A DNA stretch of 45,779 bases, taken from the NCBI RefSeq assembly GCF_001975825.1, contig NZ_MTKN01000064.1:2715-48493 (forward strand). Direction: 5' to 3'. Source of the stretch: [Flexibacter] sp. ATCC 35208 (GTDB lineage: Bacteria > Bacteroidota > Bacteroidia > Chitinophagales > Chitinophagaceae). Below the pieces are notes generated by a model. The model saw only the letters and a program-made list of their open reading frames with translations, was not told the origin of the DNA and did no database searches. The position numbers were made by a program, and so were the translations under genes. How positions within the stretch are numbered: position 1 is the stretch's first letter; each line of letters begins with the position of its first letter. This document shows, in pieces, positions 9,708 through 19,372 of this stretch.

Positions 9708-10196
9708 TTGAAGCCTTTTATACATCCAATTAAAAAAGAAAACCCTATAATATGGGTAAAATTTCTGCTGATTCTCCTTGTTATTTTCTATGCATGGACT
9801 ATTGCCAGCACACTCAATATAGTAGTCGATTATTTACAATGTAAAAGTTGCCATTTTGGCCTCTACTTATTCCTGAAATTCTTTTCACTGTTCTACATAC
9901 CCTGTGCCTTCTATAAACTGTCAAAACCGAAGAAACTGTGGGGCTGGATCTACATTTATGCTGAACAACTGTTCTCTCTGGTCATTCACTTAGGAATGGC
10001 ATATAGTTACTTCACAGGCAATGGCAGCATCAGCGGCTTTCTGATACCAGTAATGATAAGGGGATTCTTTGTTTATTGCTTATGCATAGATCCGCTAGCC
10101 GAATATTTTGGCGCCTATGTTGGGTATAGACAAATAGCCAGAACCATTATCATTCCCTTTGCAGTGATCTATATTCTAATAATGTACCTCTTCTGA
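9708..10196 (+). CDS. Hypothetical multi-pass membrane protein
   Basis: A 162-residue hydrophobic protein with about four transmembrane helices and a lysine-rich N-terminus. The only early start is a TTG at 9708, so the true start is uncertain. I do not recognise the family. Two cysteines lie close together near residue 46 (QCKSCHF) in the first loop. It starts 125 bp after the glucanase on the same strand and converges on the membrane protein at 10372. Confidence 0.55.
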   Translation: MKPFIHPIKKENPIIWVKFLLILLVIFYAWTIASTLNIVVDYLQCKSCHFGLYLFLKFFSLFYIPCAFYKLSKPKKLWGWIYIYAEQLFSLVIHLGMAYSYFTGNGSISGFLIPVMIRGFFVYCLCIDPLAEYFGAYVGYRQIARTIIIPFAVIYILIMYLF

Positions 10197-10371
10197 AATT
10201 ATTAAAAGCTACGAAACAATACGCACCACACCGATGGTTGCAATCCCTGTCAACACAATTTTTTCAATATTAGAAACCATAAGCTCGTTCACTGCAAAAG
10301 CTCCTTTCGGAACATACATGCTTTATTCAGGAGATCACAAACATAGGTGGATTTCAGTTAAATATATAAAT

Positions 10372-11220
10372 TTAGGTTGTCCGCTTCTCCAGTAGCGATA
10401 CCCCAAAAAGTGCCACAAATATCCCCAATGTTAAACTCATCTCCAACCAGTACTCGTAAGGTTTAACCCATATCTCATCCAGAACATTCCATCTTCCCAT
10501 TATCTCCACGAAATTCCAGAATATTATTACCGTTGGGATAGCATATCGGATGGCATAACCCATTTGCTTTACCCTGAATAAATTGCGGATCAGGAATAAC
10601 GACCATAACAATGATCCGAAGGCAATCAGGTATGTTACGGGATGACGATCTCCCAAGAAAGTATGATCATAAGAGAATAATAATACCAGGTAGAATGTCC
10701 AGAGTAATGCTATTAATTCTACTGTCGTAATAACAGCAAAGTTCTTTTGTGCTTTAATGGGTTGATTACGGGGAACAGGTATCCTTAAATGTGTCTGTAA
10801 CCAGGAGAAGAATACACATCCTGTTTTTGCGCTGAACAGGTAATGCAATATCATGATCACAAGAAATCCCGCTGATGCAGGCATGATCAGGTACTCAGGT
10901 TTGGTAACTACTTTTCCATTTTCAATGAGGGGTTGTACATTGTACCGGTGTGCAATGTAAACGAAACCGAATTCTATCCAGCCTGTCCAAATGAATAAGC
11001 CGGCAAATAGTCCGGCAAATGTACCTTTATTCTCCGTTTTCAGTCTGCTACCGATGATAAGGAGCAGTAATCCTGCCAATCCGAGCAGGAAGGCAGCCAG
11101 GTAAACATGTGCATGACCAAAGGTTTTCTCCATTACAATCATCAGGGCATGTCCAAGAGGCATAGTGAGTAAAACAGTCAGGAATGCCAGCAGACCCGTG
11201 AATCTTTTCAAGTATTTCAT
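10372..11220 (-). CDS. Hypothetical multi-pass membrane protein
   Basis: A 282-residue integral membrane protein with about seven or eight helices. Histidine-bearing stretches (FGHAHVY near 35, IAHRYN near 90) and an acidic/aromatic segment near the end (DEIWVKPYEYW) lie at helix borders. I do not recognise a named family. The ATG at 11220 directly precedes the first helix, and there is an AT-rich 275-bp gap to the divergent esterase pseudogene. It is monocistronic as far as can be seen. Confidence 0.65.
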   Translation of the reverse strand: MKYLKRFTGLLAFLTVLLTMPLGHALMIVMEKTFGHAHVYLAAFLLGLAGLLLLIIGSRLKTENKGTFAGLFAGLFIWTGWIEFGFVYIAHRYNVQPLIENGKVVTKPEYLIMPASAGFLVIMILHYLFSAKTGCVFFSWLQTHLRIPVPRNQPIKAQKNFAVITTVELIALLWTFYLVLLFSYDHTFLGDRHPVTYLIAFGSLLWSLFLIRNLFRVKQMGYAIRYAIPTVIIFWNFVEIMGRWNVLDEIWVKPYEYWLEMSLTLGIFVALFGVSLLEKRTT

Positions 11221-11495
11221 TATTATTTAATTATGCTTTCTGATAGAAAAAACGGGGAGATGAGTGGAGTAATTCATCTATTGGAGTATTCCGTCTTCGG
11301 ATGTAAAAGTAAGCCTATTTGTCATAAAACTGCAACAAATCCATACTTTGTCATGATAATTTTCATAAGTAATTGATAACTATATGAGTATTTTCAATTA
11401 CATGATACCATTCCTTTTTGAAACTTTAAAAGTCTACATTTAGTTGTTGTCTAAAAAGCATTCAGCACTCAAATATTTACTCCCAAAAATTCCAT

Positions 11496-11970
11496 ATGGC
11501 AAAGCTCTTATCTCTACTTGCACTAATGATATACACGCATTGCTTACAAGCACAAGATTTCGGCGCATATCAAAAACATGTTTTTATTCATGGTGCTGAT
11601 ACATTACGCTACAGAATTTTATACCCTGAAAATTATAAAGAACACTCCTACCCTTTAGTCGTTTTCCTTCATGGAGCCGGCGAAAGAGGGAATGACACCC
11701 AAATTATTTTGCAGCGGCATTCTCCATTTGCGGACAAGCCAACATCAAATTATTTACAGAAAAGGCACGCCATGTTCCCATATGGATCTTTCACGGTGAG
11801 GTAGATAATGTAATTCCTGTTAACCCTAACAGACAACTGTATAAATCATTAAAAGATCATGGAGCTAAAAACGTGAAATACACTGAATATCCGGCGTATA
11901 CCACAATAGCTGGGTGAATGCTTTTGCAGAGCCCAATCTTCTGCCATGGTTATTCTCTTTTAAAAAATAA
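11496..11970 (+). pseudogene. Alpha/beta-hydrolase esterase pseudogene
   Basis: The remains of a secreted dienelactone-hydrolase/carboxylesterase-type protein. The first frame (11496-11804) has a signal peptide, YRILYPENY and the oxyanion-loop motif VVFLHGAGERGND. It then ends early. The C-terminal half continues in a second frame from about 11765 (RHVPIWIFHGEVDNVIPV, the catalytic Asp region) and, after a single-base shift near 11890-11900, in a third frame (HNSWVNAFAEP, the catalytic His region) to a stop at 11968-11970. The nucleophile Gly-x-Ser-x-Gly segment is missing, so an internal deletion as well as frameshifts has occurred. The product cannot be active. Confidence 0.85.
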
Positions 11971-12166
11971 GCCATATTATCTACAAATTTCAAGCAAACC
12001 TCCAATCAATTCCTTTTACATTAGACGGTTTTATTCTCCCTATGGGCAAGGTTATCTACACAAAACAAAACCCTAAAAAAGCCCCGTTTTCCATCTGGCA
12101 GTGACTTTACCAATGAGGGCATGAATATTGGCTCATTCAGTTGTAAATAATAATCAAAAAAAATTT

Positions 12167-12745
12167 ATGGCAAATATCACAGGTGGAAAACCTACAACTG
12201 AAAAAGACAATAAGTCCTTAGCAAAGTCTACCGGCAAAAATGAAAAAATGGGAAATAACGAATTCCATAAATTCTTTGTTGACGAACTAAAAGATATTTA
12301 CTGGGCAGAAAAACATCTTGTAAAAGCTTTACCTAAAATGAAAAAAGCAGCTACCAGTACTGAATTGGCTAGTGCATTCGAAAAGCATACACAAGAGACA
12401 CAAACTCACATCGAAACATTGGAACAGGTATTTAGCCTATTAGGAGAAAAACCAGCGACGAAAAAATGTGATGCAATGGAAGGCCTCTTAGCTGAAGCAA
12501 ATTCAATAATTGATGATACCGATAAGGATACTATGATCAGAGATGCGGGTCTGATTCTCGCAGCGCAAAAAGTAGAACACTATGAGATTGCTACTTATGG
12601 AACACTAAGAGCTTTCGCTCAGAACATGGGTAATACAGATGTCGAAGATTTATTACAACAGACGTTGGAAAATGAAAAAGCGACAGACGTTGCACTGACT
12701 GAAATAGCAGAAGCAAGTATTAACGAAACTGCCAGCGAAGAATAA
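12167..12745 (+). CDS. YciE/DUF892 ferritin-like protein
   Basis: A ferritin-like four-helix protein of the YciE/YciF (DUF892) family, 192 residues from the ATG at 12167. The frame is open from a TTG at 12128. A lysine-rich N-terminal tail of about 27 residues comes first, then FHKFFVDELKDIYWAEKHLV, which carries the first metal-binding Glu residues. The second half has AQKVEHYEIATYGTLRA, again with E-x-x-H. Family members are stress-induced and thought to bind a di-iron centre. A terminator follows, so it is probably transcribed alone. Confidence 0.88.
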   Translation: MANITGGKPTTEKDNKSLAKSTGKNEKMGNNEFHKFFVDELKDIYWAEKHLVKALPKMKKAATSTELASAFEKHTQETQTHIETLEQVFSLLGEKPATKKCDAMEGLLAEANSIIDDTDKDTMIRDAGLILAAQKVEHYEIATYGTLRAFAQNMGNTDVEDLLQQTLENEKATDVALTEIAEASINETASEE

Positions 12746-12779
12746 GGAACATTATTTTATAAAATATAGCGTTACTCCC

Positions 12780-12816
12780 GGAGCTTGTATCAAACAATGG
12801 TACAGGCTTCTTTTTT
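12780..12816 (+). terminator. Rho-independent terminator after the YciE-like gene
   Basis: A stem of about 10 bp with two G-T pairs (12780-12789 with 12801-12810), an 11-nt loop and six T residues (12811-12816), 34 bp after the stop codon. Confidence 0.75.
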
Positions 12817-13512
12817 GCTCCTGATAAACCAATTATAAAAAAAGAAACCAGAAATAATTCCGGCCTCTTTTCCTTCTACTAAGAATTGCTATATCCTCAG
12901 TAATTAAATTCTCCCTTTCGATGCAAAAGAGCATATAGTATTTATCCGCAAAAAGATGGCAGGCAATAACACCCTATCAAAATATCTTATTACGTCAGCA
13001 TATGGTCCAATGCTCCCCCTATACCTTTCAGGCAATTCAATAGCAATGGCAACAGATCGCGATGGCATTCTATGCAATCTAAAGTCCTTTTTCTGGTAAA
13101 ACATAAGTATAAAATTTATTGTGAACTTATATATAATGCCCCCAATATCGTTCCCCCATTATTACTTACACTCAGAATAATGGGGAACCAGTCAGTGAAG
13201 AAGCCTGCCTATAGACAACCTGGCAAATAAAACAGGGGTCAATTATATTTTTATATAGATACATTTCGCAGTAATGTCGCTGTTATTATTGCCCAAAACG
13301 GGAATTCAGGGATTTATTCAGTCCTGCGCCATTTTCTCTCACTTCCTGTAAATGCACGCCTATCAAACTAATGCTTTAAAATAATCACTGTAGCTTAAAC
13401 CGGGTATATTTTTTGGATATGTCCTTTTAACTATGTAAGTGCTAAAACATAATTTTTCTTATTTCACGCCTTCACGAGTCTCCAGGAACACTATCATTAT
13501 AAATAATTACGT
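12817..13512. other. Long intergenic region without a recognisable gene
   Basis: Nearly 700 bp between the YciE-like gene's terminator and the glycosyltransferase operon. Short open frames exist on both strands (for example 12904-13104 leftward) but none resembles a known family or has a convincing start. The only clear structure is the inverted repeat at 13150-13188. The last 100 bp are AT-rich and probably hold the promoter of the glycan operon. Confidence 0.5.
13150..13188. repeat. Intergenic inverted repeat (hairpin)
   Basis: A 13-bp stem with one bulged C (13150-13163 pairs with 13176-13188, right arm AATAATGGGGAAC) and a 12-nt loop. No T-tract follows on either side, so it is not a standard terminator. 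It could be an RNA structure or a protein-binding site. Confidence 0.6.
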
Positions 13513-14679
13513 ATGAATAATTTACCAAATAGACAGCCAAAGGCTGACTTAATTTGCTTTTCACATCTGCGCTGGAATTTCGTATTCCAGCGGCCACAAC
13601 ATCTAATGACGAGATTTACCGGATATATGCGCGTATTTTATGTAGAAGAATATGTAATTGATAACGTAGAGATCCCTTTTCTTCAGGTGAATAACATTGA
13701 TGAAAATCTCTGGATTGTCACACCAAACTTACCTGAAAACTTAATTAAAGAAGAGAAAAATATCATAACGGGACTCATCGAGCAATTAATGGAAACGTAC
13801 CAAATAACCAGATTTATTAGTTGGTACTATACTCCTATGGCCATGAATTATAGCCGTAACCTGCAACCTGAAAAAATGATTTTTGATTGCATGGATGAAT
13901 TGTCTGCTTTTAAGTTTTCACCACCGGAGCTAAAACAACGGGAACATGAATTACTAAACCGGTGCGACATGGTTTTTACAGGCGGAGATAGTCTTTTTCA
14001 GATCAAACGTAATCAGCATGATTCTGTGTTTTTATTTCCAAGTAGCATAGACTTTCAGCACTTTTCATCAGCACGGTCTTCCCTTCCCGATCCCGAGGAT
14101 CAGCGTGATATCCCATTTCCAAGAATGGGCTTCTTCGGTGTCATAGATGAAAGATTTGACATCTCACTATTGAAGAAAATGGCTAATAAAAGGCCACACT
14201 GGCATTTTATTATGCTGGGACCAATCGTTAAAATCGATCCGGCTTCATTACCCAATAATGCAAATATTCACTACCTGGGCATGAAGACATACGATCAGCT
14301 GCCAACATATATTAGCAATTGGGAAGTCGCATTAATCTTATTCGCACTCAATGAATCAACCCGGTTTATTAGTCCTACGAAAACGCCTGAGTATCTGGCA
14401 GCAGGCAAACCAGTTGTATCTACCCCAATTGCAGATGTAGTTAAAGCATATGGAGTAAAAGACCTTGTACAGATAGCTACCAGTGCAGAAACTTTTATAG
14501 TAGCCATTCAAAAAGCTATGGATAACCCAAACAATCAAAAATGGAAAAAAGCTGTTGATGCAAATCTGGCTGCTAATTCATGGGATCTTACCTGGAAAAA
14601 AATGGCCACATTGATCGGCATTGACTTAATTAAAGGTAACCAAGAGGCTCATTCTAAAAACACTAAAATATATGTATGA
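13513..14679 (+). CDS. Glycosyltransferase of the UDP-galactopyranose mutase operon
   Basis: A 388-residue GT-B-type glycosyltransferase. It begins with DLICFSHLRWNFVFQRPQHL, a signature of a family often found next to UDP-galactopyranose mutase. The C-terminal half has FISPTKTPEYLAAGKPVVST (about 291-310), the usual nucleotide-sugar binding E-x-x-A-x-G-x-P segment of GT4-like enzymes. There is no signal peptide, so it is cytoplasmic or membrane-associated. Its stop overlaps the start of glf by 8 bp, showing translational coupling. It probably transfers a galactofuranose or related sugar to a surface glycan or glycolipid. Confidence 0.82.
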   Translation: MNNLPNRQPKADLICFSHLRWNFVFQRPQHLMTRFTGYMRVFYVEEYVIDNVEIPFLQVNNIDENLWIVTPNLPENLIKEEKNIITGLIEQLMETYQITRFISWYYTPMAMNYSRNLQPEKMIFDCMDELSAFKFSPPELKQREHELLNRCDMVFTGGDSLFQIKRNQHDSVFLFPSSIDFQHFSSARSSLPDPEDQRDIPFPRMGFFGVIDERFDISLLKKMANKRPHWHFIMLGPIVKIDPASLPNNANIHYLGMKTYDQLPTYISNWEVALILFALNESTRFISPTKTPEYLAAGKPVVSTPIADVVKAYGVKDLVQIATSAETFIVAIQKAMDNPNNQKWKKAVDANLAANSWDLTWKKMATLIGIDLIKGNQEAHSKNTKIYV

Positions 14680-15802
14680 TTATGTGATAATCGGTGCCGG
14701 CTTTGCAGGAAGTGTACTTGCTGAAAGGCTCGCTAATGATGGTAATAAGAAAGTTTTATTGATCGATAAACGCAATCATATAGGCGGGAATGCATATGAT
14801 TATTACGACGATGCAGGTATACTTATTCATAAATACGGACCTCATATTTTCCATACTAATTCCCCGGATATATTTAAATATTTATCTGATTTTACAAAAT
14901 GGCGGAGTTATGAGCACAGGGTTTTAACTGCTGTAGATGGCCAATTACTACCTATGCCCATTAATCTGGATACTGTAAACCGACTATATAATCTCAACCT
15001 CACCAGTGAAGAACTTGTTACCTACTTCGCTGAAAAAGCAGAAGATGTTGATATCATTAATACCTCTGAAGATGTGATAGTGAGCCAGATTGGAAGAGAT
15101 CTGTATGAGAAATTTTTCCGTGGATATACCCGCAAGCAATGGGATGCCGATCCTTCAGAATTAAGTGCCATGGTAACTTCCCGGATTCCCGTTCGCACAA
15201 ACCGGGACGATAGATATTTTTCAGACTCGTTTCAGGTAATGCCATTACATGGATATACCCGTATGTTTGAAAATATGCTGACGCATCCTAATATCAATAT
15301 CATGTTACAAACCGACTATCATGATATCAAGGATGCCATTGTATATAAACAGCTGATCTTTACAGGACCTATTGACGAATACTTTGATTATTGCTATGGT
15401 AAGCTACCATATCGTTCATTAAAGTTTAAACATCAGACACTGGACCAGCCAGCTATGCAAAGTGTAGCAGTCGTAAACTATCCAAATGAGCAGGAATATA
15501 CACGTATCACCGAGTATAAACATCTAACCGGCCAGGTACATGCCCAAACTTCTATTACTTACGAATATCCATGCTGGGATGGAGATCCGTTCTACCCTGT
15601 TCCAAAATCAGAAAACCAGGAACTATATCGTAAGTATGCAGCTTTGGCCAAAGAAGTTCCTGATGTACATTTTGCAGGCAGATTAGGAACGTATCGTTAT
15701 TACAATATGGATCAGGTAGTAGCACAGGCCCTCACGCTTTACAAAAAGCTTATCACCAATGATTCTCTGATAAGGGAGGCGATTGCAGAGACATTACCAT
15801 AA
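14672..15802 (+). CDS. glf: UDP-galactopyranose mutase
   Basis: A flavoenzyme of 376 residues that interconverts UDP-galactopyranose and UDP-galactofuranose. The dinucleotide-binding motif VIIGAGFAGSVLAERLA opens the protein, followed by IGGNAYD, KYGPHIFHT (about 50-58) and FFRGYTRKQWDADPSEL with the conserved Arg. The end carries the FAD motif VHFAGRLGTYRYYNMD. Length and motif order match bacterial Glf. It lies between the coupled glycosyltransferase and a GH1-like gene (8-bp gap), a three-gene operon expected to make a galactofuranose-containing surface polymer. Confidence 0.95.
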   Translation: MYDYVIIGAGFAGSVLAERLANDGNKKVLLIDKRNHIGGNAYDYYDDAGILIHKYGPHIFHTNSPDIFKYLSDFTKWRSYEHRVLTAVDGQLLPMPINLDTVNRLYNLNLTSEELVTYFAEKAEDVDIINTSEDVIVSQIGRDLYEKFFRGYTRKQWDADPSELSAMVTSRIPVRTNRDDRYFSDSFQVMPLHGYTRMFENMLTHPNINIMLQTDYHDIKDAIVYKQLIFTGPIDEYFDYCYGKLPYRSLKFKHQTLDQPAMQSVAVVNYPNEQEYTRITEYKHLTGQVHAQTSITYEYPCWDGDPFYPVPKSENQELYRKYAALAKEVPDVHFAGRLGTYRYYNMDQVVAQALTLYKKLITNDSLIREAIAETLP

Positions 15803-15810
15803 ACCAGATA

Positions 15811-17583
15811 ATGAAACACAATAATACAGGTCCGGAAATATGGGCCGGAATTGAATGTACTATTAATCGTATCGGAAATGTCTATCATCAGCAACTGGAG
15901 AAAAGTGGCCATTTAAATAGACTGGATGACCTGGATAAATTTGCAGCATTAGGTATTAAAACAATCAGGTACCCTATTTTATGGGAGCAGATAGCCCCGG
16001 GTAAACTGGAAGACGCCGACTGGAGCTGGGCAGATGAACGTCTGAACAGATTGCGTCAATTAGGAATTTGTCCCATCATCGGGTTCGTGCACCATGGCAG
16101 TGGCCCGATACACACAGATCTAACAGACCCTGAATTTCCGGTTAAACTGGCTGCATATGCAACTGTCTTTGCAGCAAGGTATCCGTGGATTAAATATTAC
16201 ACACCAGTGAATGAACCTTTAACTACTGCAAGATTTAGTGGTTTGTATGGTCACTGGTATCCTCATGGGCATGATAATAATATATTTTCCATCGCATTGA
16301 TCAACCAATGTAAGGCCATTGTACTTTCCATGCAGGCCATCAGGAGAACAATACCAGATGCAAAATTGGTGCAAACAGAAGATCTCTGCAAAATTTATAG
16401 CACCCCCATACTTGCCTATCAGGCAGCGTTTGAAAATGACAGACGATGGTTAAGCTTTGATCTGTTATGCGGGAAAGTGGACGAAAACCATCCCATGTGG
16501 GATGAACTTTTATCCTATAATATTCTCCCGGACACTTTAACCTGGTTTACTGATAATATATGCCTGCCGGAAATAATAGGGATCAATCATTACCTTACCA
16601 GCAACAGATTTCTGGATGAAAATCTTAGTCTATATCCGGATCACTTTCATGGTGGTAACTCCTACCAGCGCTATGCAGATGTGGAAGCTTTAAGGGTACC
16701 TGATATCGACTCCTGCCAGCTCTACTCATTATTAAAAGAGGTTTGGAACAGATATGGGCTACCAATTGCGATAACAGAGGTACATCTGGGAGGCCATAGA
16801 GAAGAACAGTTACGCTGGTTAAAAGAATGCTGGGAAACTGCCCAGCAATTATATACTGAAGATATTGACATAAAGGCAATCACTGTTTGGTCACTTTTAG
16901 GTTCATTTGACTGGAATAGCCTTGTGACCCGGAATGATCATTTTTATGAATCAGGGGTTTTTGATATAAGCAATAATACACTAAGACCTACAGCCTTAAG
17001 TACGATGATGAAAGGTCTTATTAAAGGGCATAACTATGATATACCATTATTGAATAAGCCAGGTTTCTGGAAAAGAGCAGACCGGTTTTTATTACAATAT
17101 CAATCCGAATTAGTGCTTTCCGGTTTCGACGATGAAATGGATGATGAGCCGGTAGCACCTGTTTTAATAATTGAATCTGATACTGATTTATCAAACGCCT
17201 TTGCTACATGTTGCAGATCGAGAGCAATTCCTTATCAGATGGTTTCAATGCATGGGCAAGATCAAATAGATTACCTGACAGTCAGGGAAATGACTGAACT
17301 ATATAAGCCATGGGCAGTGATCAGTACAATTGCATACAATACGAATTTTAGAAAGCATACTTCAGAGCTGATGAATCTTGCTGATATGAGTGTGCAGAAT
17401 AATAGTCAATTACTTGTCTTTTTACCCGACAATGCCGGGTGTACTATAGGTTTATTGAAGATAATGCCGGATGCAATGATAGTAGATCGTTTACAGTGTT
17501 CTGCTGAATATAGTCCTGTGCAGGTAAACAGGTGGATGGATCTGTTGATAGATAAAGCATTCGGGGCTATTGATGCAGCTTAA
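15811..17583 (+). CDS. GH1-like protein with degenerate RmlD-like C-terminus
   Basis: A 590-residue fusion. Residues 1 to about 415 form a family 1 glycoside hydrolase-like TIM barrel. The acid/base motif is visible as PVNEPLTTARF near 131 and the nucleophile strand as AITEVHLGG near 324. After a linker, residues about 450-590 align in outline with the N-terminal part of dTDP-4-dehydrorhamnose reductase (VLIIESDTDLSNAF, then ELYKPWAVISTIAYNT). In this copy the glycine-rich NAD loop is replaced by ESDTDL, and the Y-x-x-x-K region and substrate domain appear to be missing. The second domain is therefore probably not catalytic. It is the third gene of the operon with glf, and no signal peptide is seen, so it acts in the cytoplasm. 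Confidence 0.78.
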   Translation: MKHNNTGPEIWAGIECTINRIGNVYHQQLEKSGHLNRLDDLDKFAALGIKTIRYPILWEQIAPGKLEDADWSWADERLNRLRQLGICPIIGFVHHGSGPIHTDLTDPEFPVKLAAYATVFAARYPWIKYYTPVNEPLTTARFSGLYGHWYPHGHDNNIFSIALINQCKAIVLSMQAIRRTIPDAKLVQTEDLCKIYSTPILAYQAAFENDRRWLSFDLLCGKVDENHPMWDELLSYNILPDTLTWFTDNICLPEIIGINHYLTSNRFLDENLSLYPDHFHGGNSYQRYADVEALRVPDIDSCQLYSLLKEVWNRYGLPIAITEVHLGGHREEQLRWLKECWETAQQLYTEDIDIKAITVWSLLGSFDWNSLVTRNDHFYESGVFDISNNTLRPTALSTMMKGLIKGHNYDIPLLNKPGFWKRADRFLLQYQSELVLSGFDDEMDDEPVAPVLIIESDTDLSNAFATCCRSRAIPYQMVSMHGQDQIDYLTVREMTELYKPWAVISTIAYNTNFRKHTSELMNLADMSVQNNSQLLVFLPDNAGCTIGLLKIMPDAMIVDRLQCSAEYSPVQVNRWMDLLIDKAFGAIDAA

Positions 17584-17628
17584 TACTTAGTTCACAGGAT
17601 AAAAATAAAAAAACAACTCCTCCTGAAA

Positions 17629-17670
17629 CTTAAAAAATAACGGCAAAGCAGATTAATACCTGCTTTGCCG
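17629..17670 (-). terminator. Terminator of the amine oxidase operon, possibly bidirectional
   Basis: A perfect 11-bp stem (17641-17651 with 17660-17670, CGGCAAAGCAG / CTGCTTTGCCG) and 8-nt loop. Read leftward it is followed by a T-rich tract (17629-17640). It sits between two converging operons and could serve both. Confidence 0.85.
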
Positions 17671-17688
17671 TTAGAATATAATCTCTTA

Positions 17689-19359
17689 TCAGCTGGGTTG
17701 CAGCTCACTTACATGACTCGTTTGCTTAGCACTTGATACTGGCGCCTGCAAAAATTTTCCCAACATGATCTCCGCTGTCTGCAATGCTCCTTCCACCCAT
17801 CCCTGTCCATCAGAATACGCTTCTCCACAAATGTATAATGGTGTGCCTGCTATCGGATTAGTGATCTGGTCCTTTACCTCCCAGCTCTTCACTCCGATAT
17901 TCCAGCTATTCCATCCACCACCATATGGATCTTCACCCCAATCACGGAAAGCAGCACTCTTCACCAGTGGCGTATAATCCAATCCATGCATCTGTTGCAA
18001 CTGTCGGGCTATTTCATCCACCATACGACGGGGTGCCTGGTATTCATCCCATGTCTGATTCAGCCGTTCTTGTGCTGGTAATGCAGACTTTTCATTTTTA
18101 TCATCATCTCCGATAAATGGATCTACCACCTTTGAATGCGAACGGCCAGCCTTCCAGCCCTCAGACCGTTGAGGTCTTAATCCATCCCAGAAACCAATAT
18201 TATTACCATCATCATAACTAGCCAGCAACATCGCTCTGCCATTCACAGCTGGTGTACCATCACTGTTTGGCCAGTAGTATGTTTGTCTTACAGGCAGGTC
18301 AGTTACAGAACGACCTGATTGTACCGGAACGAATTTACCATTCGCATCAGTAAACCCAGCTATTCTCCACCATGGATTTGCATAAGTAGTGAAGAGTTTA
18401 AACAGTGGTCTTGGTGTCACACTTTTGATCAATGGCTGGATCTGTTGTAACAGTGGACTTTCAGGCTGTAGCAGATCCAGGGCACGACGCGGCATAGCCA
18501 GTATCAGTTTTCCAGCAGTAATAGTTTGTCCATCATTAAAATTGAGTGTAAACTGTCCGTTTGTATATTCAAATCCACGGAGTTTTCGTTCCAGACGTAC
18601 TTCTCCTTTATCTTTTTCAAACAGCTCTGCCAACGCAATAGGCACCTGTTGGAAACCATTGGTAAAGCCTTTATATTTTGGCGTCATACCAAAGTCTGAT
18701 AGGTACCAGGGAATAGCGTCACTTGCATTCCAGTTCACCAGTGTAGAATCATAACCACCAGCATCCATACTGAACTGGTAACCTTCACTGCTGATCACCC
18801 TGTACAGCAGATTCCAGAAACCCCACTGGTATAAAGGTACTCCATCAAAATACGCTTCCTTTGTCATTTCACGACGTTCTTCTTCCTTTAGATCTGGATT
18901 TGTGATACCCGGTACTATCTGTTCAATGGCGTTCACTATGATTGCACCCGGACCATTTCCTTTTTCCAGGAATGACATATTGTAAGGTACTTTATCAGGT
19001 CTTGTTGCAAAGTCAACCAAACGCAGGTATTCACCACGCAGGTATGCCAGATTCTGAGGTTCATCTACCGGAAAATCATAGAGTGTGATCTTTTCCGCAG
19101 GTGGTAATTCTCCATTGAGGGTATCAATCAGGTTTACGATCAGGTGCTGGGTATTTTCCAGGATACGCATACCACCCAGTTCTGCTGTCATATTAGGTAT
19201 TTCAGGTGGTTTTACTGATAGTAAACGTCCTCCTATATGATCGCTGCCTTCGAATACAACGATCCTCTGATCAGGGAATTGCTTTTTCAGTTTCCAGGCG
19301 CTATATACACCGGAAACACCGCCACCTACGATAGCGATATCGATTTGTTCGTTTGCCAT
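17689..19359 (-). CDS. Flavin monoamine/L-amino acid oxidase family protein
   Basis: A 556-residue FAD-dependent amine oxidase from the ATG at 19359. The frame extends to 19410, but that would overlap the upstream gene. The FAD loop IAIVGGGVSGVYSAWKL is at about residues 9-25, followed by the GG doublet SDHIGGRLLS. A C-terminal FAD contact region reads YICGEAYSDGQGWVEGAL, with an aromatic stretch GGGWNSWNIG before it. The substrate is unknown; the general fold is shared by amino-acid oxidases that make 2-oxo acids. It follows a ThDP decarboxylase gene by 13 bp on the same strand, suggesting a two-step route: oxidation of an amino acid, then decarboxylation of the 2-oxo acid. Confidence 0.82.
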   Translation of the reverse strand: MANEQIDIAIVGGGVSGVYSAWKLKKQFPDQRIVVFEGSDHIGGRLLSVKPPEIPNMTAELGGMRILENTQHLIVNLIDTLNGELPPAEKITLYDFPVDEPQNLAYLRGEYLRLVDFATRPDKVPYNMSFLEKGNGPGAIIVNAIEQIVPGITNPDLKEEERREMTKEAYFDGVPLYQWGFWNLLYRVISSEGYQFSMDAGGYDSTLVNWNASDAIPWYLSDFGMTPKYKGFTNGFQQVPIALAELFEKDKGEVRLERKLRGFEYTNGQFTLNFNDGQTITAGKLILAMPRRALDLLQPESPLLQQIQPLIKSVTPRPLFKLFTTYANPWWRIAGFTDANGKFVPVQSGRSVTDLPVRQTYYWPNSDGTPAVNGRAMLLASYDDGNNIGFWDGLRPQRSEGWKAGRSHSKVVDPFIGDDDKNEKSALPAQERLNQTWDEYQAPRRMVDEIARQLQQMHGLDYTPLVKSAAFRDWGEDPYGGGWNSWNIGVKSWEVKDQITNPIAGTPLYICGEAYSDGQGWVEGALQTAEIMLGKFLQAPVSSAKQTSHVSELQPS

Positions 19360-19372
19360 AAGGTTAATGGTT

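Noticed and set aside
10209..10319. A 36-codon leftward frame between two membrane protein genes
   Set aside because: It has one hydrophobic stretch and a proper ATG, but no motif, neighbour or signal to support it. Too short to judge from sequence alone.
12904..13104. A 66-codon leftward frame in the gene-free stretch
   Set aside because: TTG/ATG starts are poorly placed, there is no recognisable family and the opposite strand is also partly open.
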